Positions 6,530 to 8,518 of a DNA stretch of 8,518 nucleotides are shown in pieces. The stretch is from an uncultured Limnohabitans sp. GTDB taxonomy: Bacteria; Pseudomonadota; Gammaproteobacteria; Burkholderiales; Burkholderiaceae_C. The DNA is taken from positions 1-8,518 of the forward strand of contig NZ_CALBEX010000333.1 of assembly GCF_937889215.1 (NCBI RefSeq), given 5' to 3'. How positions within the stretch are numbered: the first letter of the stretch is position 1; each line of letters opens with the position of its first letter. A model generated the notes under the pieces. The model saw only the letters and a list, made by a program, of their open reading frames with translations. It was not told the origin of the DNA and ran no database searches. A program made the translations under genes and the position numbers.

Positions 6530-6970
6530 ATGACTCCCACCACCCGCCGCGTTCTTCAGGCCCTTTTGTACGAAGCCATTGCCATCGCCGTGGTCGGGCC
6601 TGTGTTGAGCCTGGCCTTTGACAAGTCCACCGCATCCACATTCGGCCTGGCGGTCGTTTTGTCGAGCATTGCGCTGACGTGGAATTACGTCTTCAACTGG
6701 CTCTTCGAGCGCTGGGAGTCGCGCCAATCCGTGCGTGGCCGCTCCTTTGTCAGGCGACTGGCCCACGGGGCCGGTTTTGAAGGCGGTTTGGTCATCATTC
6801 TTTTGCCTGTCATGTCGCTGTGGCTCGACATTTCGCCCACCGCTGCCTTGCTGGCTAATTTGAGCCTGCTGGCGTTCTTTTTCTTTTATGCCATCGCTTT
6901 CACCTGGTGCTTTGACCGGGTCTTCGGCTTGCCGGCTTCTGCCCAGGCAGCCAATGGCGATCTGGGCTGA
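6530..6970 (+). CDS. PACE-family multidrug efflux transporter (AceI-like, BTP domain pair)
   Basis: A 146-residue inner-membrane protein made of two repeats of the bacterial transmembrane pair domain, four helices in total (about 9-29, 37-59, 80-99, 104-127). PACE proteins such as AceI are proton-driven exporters of chlorhexidine and other biocides, and some export short-chain diamines. Family marks are R-R-V-L-x-A-L-x-Y-E with Glu15 (the proton-coupling Glu of AceI falls at the same position), TWNYVFNWLFERWE (50-63), RRLAHGAGFEGGLV with a second membrane Glu84, and FTWCFDRVFG (124-133). ATG 6530 is chosen because it places Glu15 as in AceI. An in-frame GTG at 6494 overlaps the queF stop as GTGA and would give 158 residues; no Shine-Dalgarno supports either. 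It is probably the last gene of the yaaA-queF run. The substrate is unknown. Confidence 0.85.
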   Translation: MTPTTRRVLQALLYEAIAIAVVGPVLSLAFDKSTASTFGLAVVLSSIALTWNYVFNWLFERWESRQSVRGRSFVRRLAHGAGFEGGLVIILLPVMSLWLDISPTAALLANLSLLAFFFFYAIAFTWCFDRVFGLPASAQAANGDLG

Positions 6971-7024
6971 TGGCGCGGCAGTCAAGGTCTTGGCGGACAC
7001 AACGCCTGGAAAATATGGATCGCC

Positions 7025-7046
7025 AGTCCCAATTCGGGACTAAAAT
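7025..7046 (+). promoter_or_regulatory. higBA operator-like palindrome with overlapping -10 box
   Basis: AGTCCC (7025-7030) and GGGACT (7036-7041) form a perfect inverted repeat around AATTC. It runs directly into TAAAAT (7041-7046), one mismatch from the sigma-70 -10 consensus, 6 bases before the higB ATG. No good -35 is found 16-18 bases upstream (the region reads GGATCGCC). HigA-type antitoxins are known to bind palindromes over their own promoter, so this is the natural autoregulatory site. The palindrome is seen; binding by HigA is inferred. Confidence 0.65.
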
Positions 7047-7052
7047 GCCACC

Positions 7053-7361
7053 ATGCGAGTCATTGCCGTATCCACCCTCAAGACATTCTGGGAAAAACCT
7101 GGGCGTGGAGACTCAGAAGAGCCTTTGAAAACTTGGCACGGCGAAGCCTGTCGCGCCGAATGGAAATCCCCAGGCGATGTCAAAGCTCAATACGGAAACG
7201 CCAGCATCGTTGGCAACAACCGGATCGTCTTCAACATAGCAGGCAACAAGTACCGGCTCATCGTCGCCTTTGCGTACCGGATGCAAATCGCCTACGTCAA
7301 GTTTGTGGGCACGCATGCCGAATACGACAAGGTCGATGCGGCCTCAGTCGATCAGTCGTGA
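7053..7361 (+). CDS. higB: Type II toxin HigB (HigB_toxin family mRNA interferase)
   Basis: A 102-residue protein of the RelE-like HigB family, which cleaves mRNA on the translating ribosome and blocks growth unless held by HigA. Typical features in order are the N-terminal MRVIAVSTLKTFWE, a Trp-rich middle (W28, W37 in AEWKSPGDVK), then SIVGNNRIVFNIAGNKYRL (51-69) and the C-terminal YVKFVGTHAEYDKVDA (81-96). The length is normal and the frame intact. No Shine-Dalgarno precedes ATG 7053, and the likely -10 box ends 6 bases before it, so the message may be leaderless. higA follows after 17 bases. Confidence 0.93.
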   Translation: MRVIAVSTLKTFWEKPGRGDSEEPLKTWHGEACRAEWKSPGDVKAQYGNASIVGNNRIVFNIAGNKYRLIVAFAYRMQIAYVKFVGTHAEYDKVDAASVDQS

Positions 7362-7378
7362 GCGTCAAGGAGAACATC

Positions 7379-7756
7379 ATGGAAATCAGCCCCATCCGCA
7401 CCGAGAAAGATTACCGCGCAGCACTGAGCGTGGTGTCAGCGCTGGTGGACCAAGACCCATCGCCTGACACGCCCGAAGGCGAACGCCTGGATGTGCTCTC
7501 GACCTTGATTGAGGCCTATGAGCGCAAGCACCATCCGATTGATCTGCCTGACCCTGTGGAGGCCATCAAGTTCCGCATGGACCAAGCGGGGCTGTCGATC
7601 AAAGACCTGGAGCCGATGATTGGTCAGCCCAACCGCGTTTATGAAGTGCTCAGCCACAAACGCCCCCTCACGCTGCGCATGATCCGAAATCTGAACAAAG
7701 GTTTGGGCATCTCCGCGCAAGTGCTCATCACAGACAACACCAGACCAATCGGGTGA
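7379..7756 (+). CDS. higA: Antitoxin HigA (HTH-type regulator)
   Basis: A 125-residue antitoxin that neutralises HigB and represses the operon. The N-terminal part (1-58) is helical and acidic, with TEKDYRAALSVVSALVDQDP then EGERLDVLSTLIEAYE, as in the COG5499 HigA group. The C-terminal part (about 60-118) is a Xre/Cro-like helix-turn-helix: DPVEAIKFRMDQAGLSIKDL, then the recognition region GQPNRVYEVLSHKRPLTLRM, ending LNKGLGISAQVLI. The start is fixed by a strong AAGGAG (7367-7372) six bases before ATG 7379, in contrast to the toxin, which lacks one; this would favour antitoxin synthesis. Longer frames upstream overlap the toxin and are not used. Its stop (7754-7756) overlaps a GTG that can begin the helicase frame. 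Confidence 0.95.
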   Translation: MEISPIRTEKDYRAALSVVSALVDQDPSPDTPEGERLDVLSTLIEAYERKHHPIDLPDPVEAIKFRMDQAGLSIKDLEPMIGQPNRVYEVLSHKRPLTLRMIRNLNKGLGISAQVLITDNTRPIG

Positions 7757-8518
7757 GCGACCAAGACCCCACCCCCACCGCCCCTTGCCCGGTTCAACAC
7801 GCTGTTCAACGTGATATTCAACATGAGTTACGCCATGTCCGCGCCCTCATGCAACTCGAGCAAAAGGAAGACCAGGCGCAGTTCCAGCTCAAAAACGCCA
7901 GTGCCAGCATCAAGGAGCGCCGTCGGCGTGGCTTGACCTGGTACCCCGTCACCATCGCCCAAGAAGACATTGGGTTTGGGGGCAAAGTGGTGTTGGAGCT
8001 GGAGCGCCCGGCGCATCGGCAAGACCTGCACCTGTTTCAGGTGGGCAAAAACGCTTGTGAGTTCAGCAGTGCGCCCGGCTACTCGGGGCCTGACCGGCCC
8101 GTGCTGAGCGGCGTGGTGACCAGCGTGCGGCGCAACAAGCTGGTGCTGGCCACCACCAAAGAAGCGCTGCCCGACCGGGTGTTGAACGGCAGCACCCTCA
8201 ACGGCAACACCCTCAACGGCAGCACGCTCGGCATTGATCTGACGTTTGACGAGGTCAGCTACCGCGAGATGCACCAGGCCATGAACGACGTCATTGGCGC
8301 ACACGGCAACCGCTTGGCCGAACTGCGCGACGTGCTGCTGGGCGCACGGCCCGCCCGCTTTCGCGAGGCCCAAGCCGACGACCTGTTTTACCCCAGTGCG
8401 CTCAACGATTCGCAGCTGGTGGCGGTGCGTCATGTGATCTCGGCGCAAGACGTGGCCATCATCTACGGCCCGCCCGGCACCGGCAAAACCACCACGCTGG
8501 TGCAAGCCATTTTGGAAA
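7753..8518 (+). CDS. Superfamily 1 DNA/RNA helicase, UPF1/IGHMBP2 (SMUBP2)-like, N-terminal part (3' cut by window edge)
   Basis: The frame is open from GTG 7753 to the window end, 255 complete codons. Residues about 27-60 hold LMQLEQKEDQAQF and SIKERRRRGLTWYPVTI, the N-terminal signature of bacterial SMUBP2-like helicases, followed by a beta-barrel-like region (about 62-140). An 'LNDSQ' Q-motif (217-221) precedes the Walker A motif GPPGTGKTT (239-247) of an SF1B ATPase. Walker B and later motifs are beyond the edge. Such proteins unwind DNA and/or RNA; bacterial members are poorly characterised. The GTG start overlaps the higA stop as GTGA; ATG 7849 is an alternative but would cut into the conserved N-terminal block. 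Neither has a clear Shine-Dalgarno. Residues 145-159 are a threefold five-residue repeat. The family is confident, the start is not. Confidence 0.85.
   Translation, partial: MSDQDPTPTAPCPVQHAVQRDIQHELRHVRALMQLEQKEDQAQFQLKNASASIKERRRRGLTWYPVTIAQEDIGFGGKVVLELERPAHRQDLHLFQVGKNACEFSSAPGYSGPDRPVLSGVVTSVRRNKLVLATTKEALPDRVLNGSTLNGNTLNGSTLGIDLTFDEVSYREMHQAMNDVIGAHGNRLAELRDVLLGARPARFREAQADDLFYPSALNDSQLVAVRHVISAQDVAIIYGPPGTGKTTTLVQAILE
8185..8229 (+). repeat. Three tandem 15-bp units inside the helicase gene
   Basis: AACGGCAGCACCCTC, AACGGCAACACCCTC and AACGGCAGCACGCTC follow one another without gaps, differing by one base each. They encode NGSTL-NGNTL-NGSTL in frame (residues 145-159). The unit length is a multiple of three, so copy-number change would alter loop length, not the reading frame. 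Confidence 0.85.

Noticed and set aside
8185..8229. N-glycosylation sequons in the NGS/NGN repeats
   Set aside because: The protein is a cytoplasmic bacterial helicase, so N-linked glycosylation is not expected; the motif is a by-product of the repeat.

Overview
The window reads as chromosomal DNA of a betaproteobacterium, most likely Burkholderiales/Comamonadaceae (Limnohabitans, Rhodoferax or Polaromonas-like). The grounds are high G+C (about 60 % by eye), C/G-rich third codon positions and the family-level resemblance of the proteins. The genus is inference; no search was run.

Layout. (1) 1-1609, plus strand: the 3' end of a TonB-dependent outer-membrane receptor gene, then an alpha/beta hydrolase of the HGGYW (kynurenine-formamidase-like) type. 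(2) 1792-2655, plus strand: a complete bacterial voltage-gated sodium channel with a TLESWS selectivity filter, a four-arginine S4 and a C-terminal coiled coil. It converges on (3) 3818-2697, minus strand: an Old Yellow Enzyme of the YqjM/XenA class. (4) 3819-4145: a gene-free stretch with a GC-rich hairpin and a 156-bp REP doublet (REPIN-like), whose 26-bp arms are perfect inverted repeats carrying GTAG feet. (5) 4862-4146, minus strand: truC, tRNA pseudouridine-65 synthase. It diverges from (6) 4861-6970, plus strand: yaaA-queF-PACE efflux protein, a tightly packed run. The truC and yaaA start codons overlap on opposite strands within one CATG. (7) 7053-8518, plus strand: higB-higA toxin-antitoxin pair with an operator-like palindrome, followed, with a GTGA overlap, by the first 255 codons of a UPF1/SMUBP2-like superfamily 1 helicase that runs off the right edge.

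How the genes may work together. truC and queF both serve tRNA modification (pseudouridine 65; the preQ0-to-preQ1 step of queuosine synthesis) and flank yaaA, a peroxide-stress and iron-homeostasis gene. The PACE transporter appears to ride at the end of that operon. The receptor and hydrolase may form an uptake-and-hydrolysis pair, but the substrate is not visible. HigB/HigA is a standard type II module; its packing against a nucleic-acid helicase is the least ordinary arrangement here and the best candidate for a linked accessory or defence-type unit. It is not proof of one.

Most of the window is recognisable housekeeping or accessory sequence. The points most worth a second look are the sodium channel, the REP doublet, the CATG divergent start overlap, the probably leaderless higB with its operator, the higBA-helicase junction, and a 3 x 15-bp in-frame tandem repeat in the helicase.
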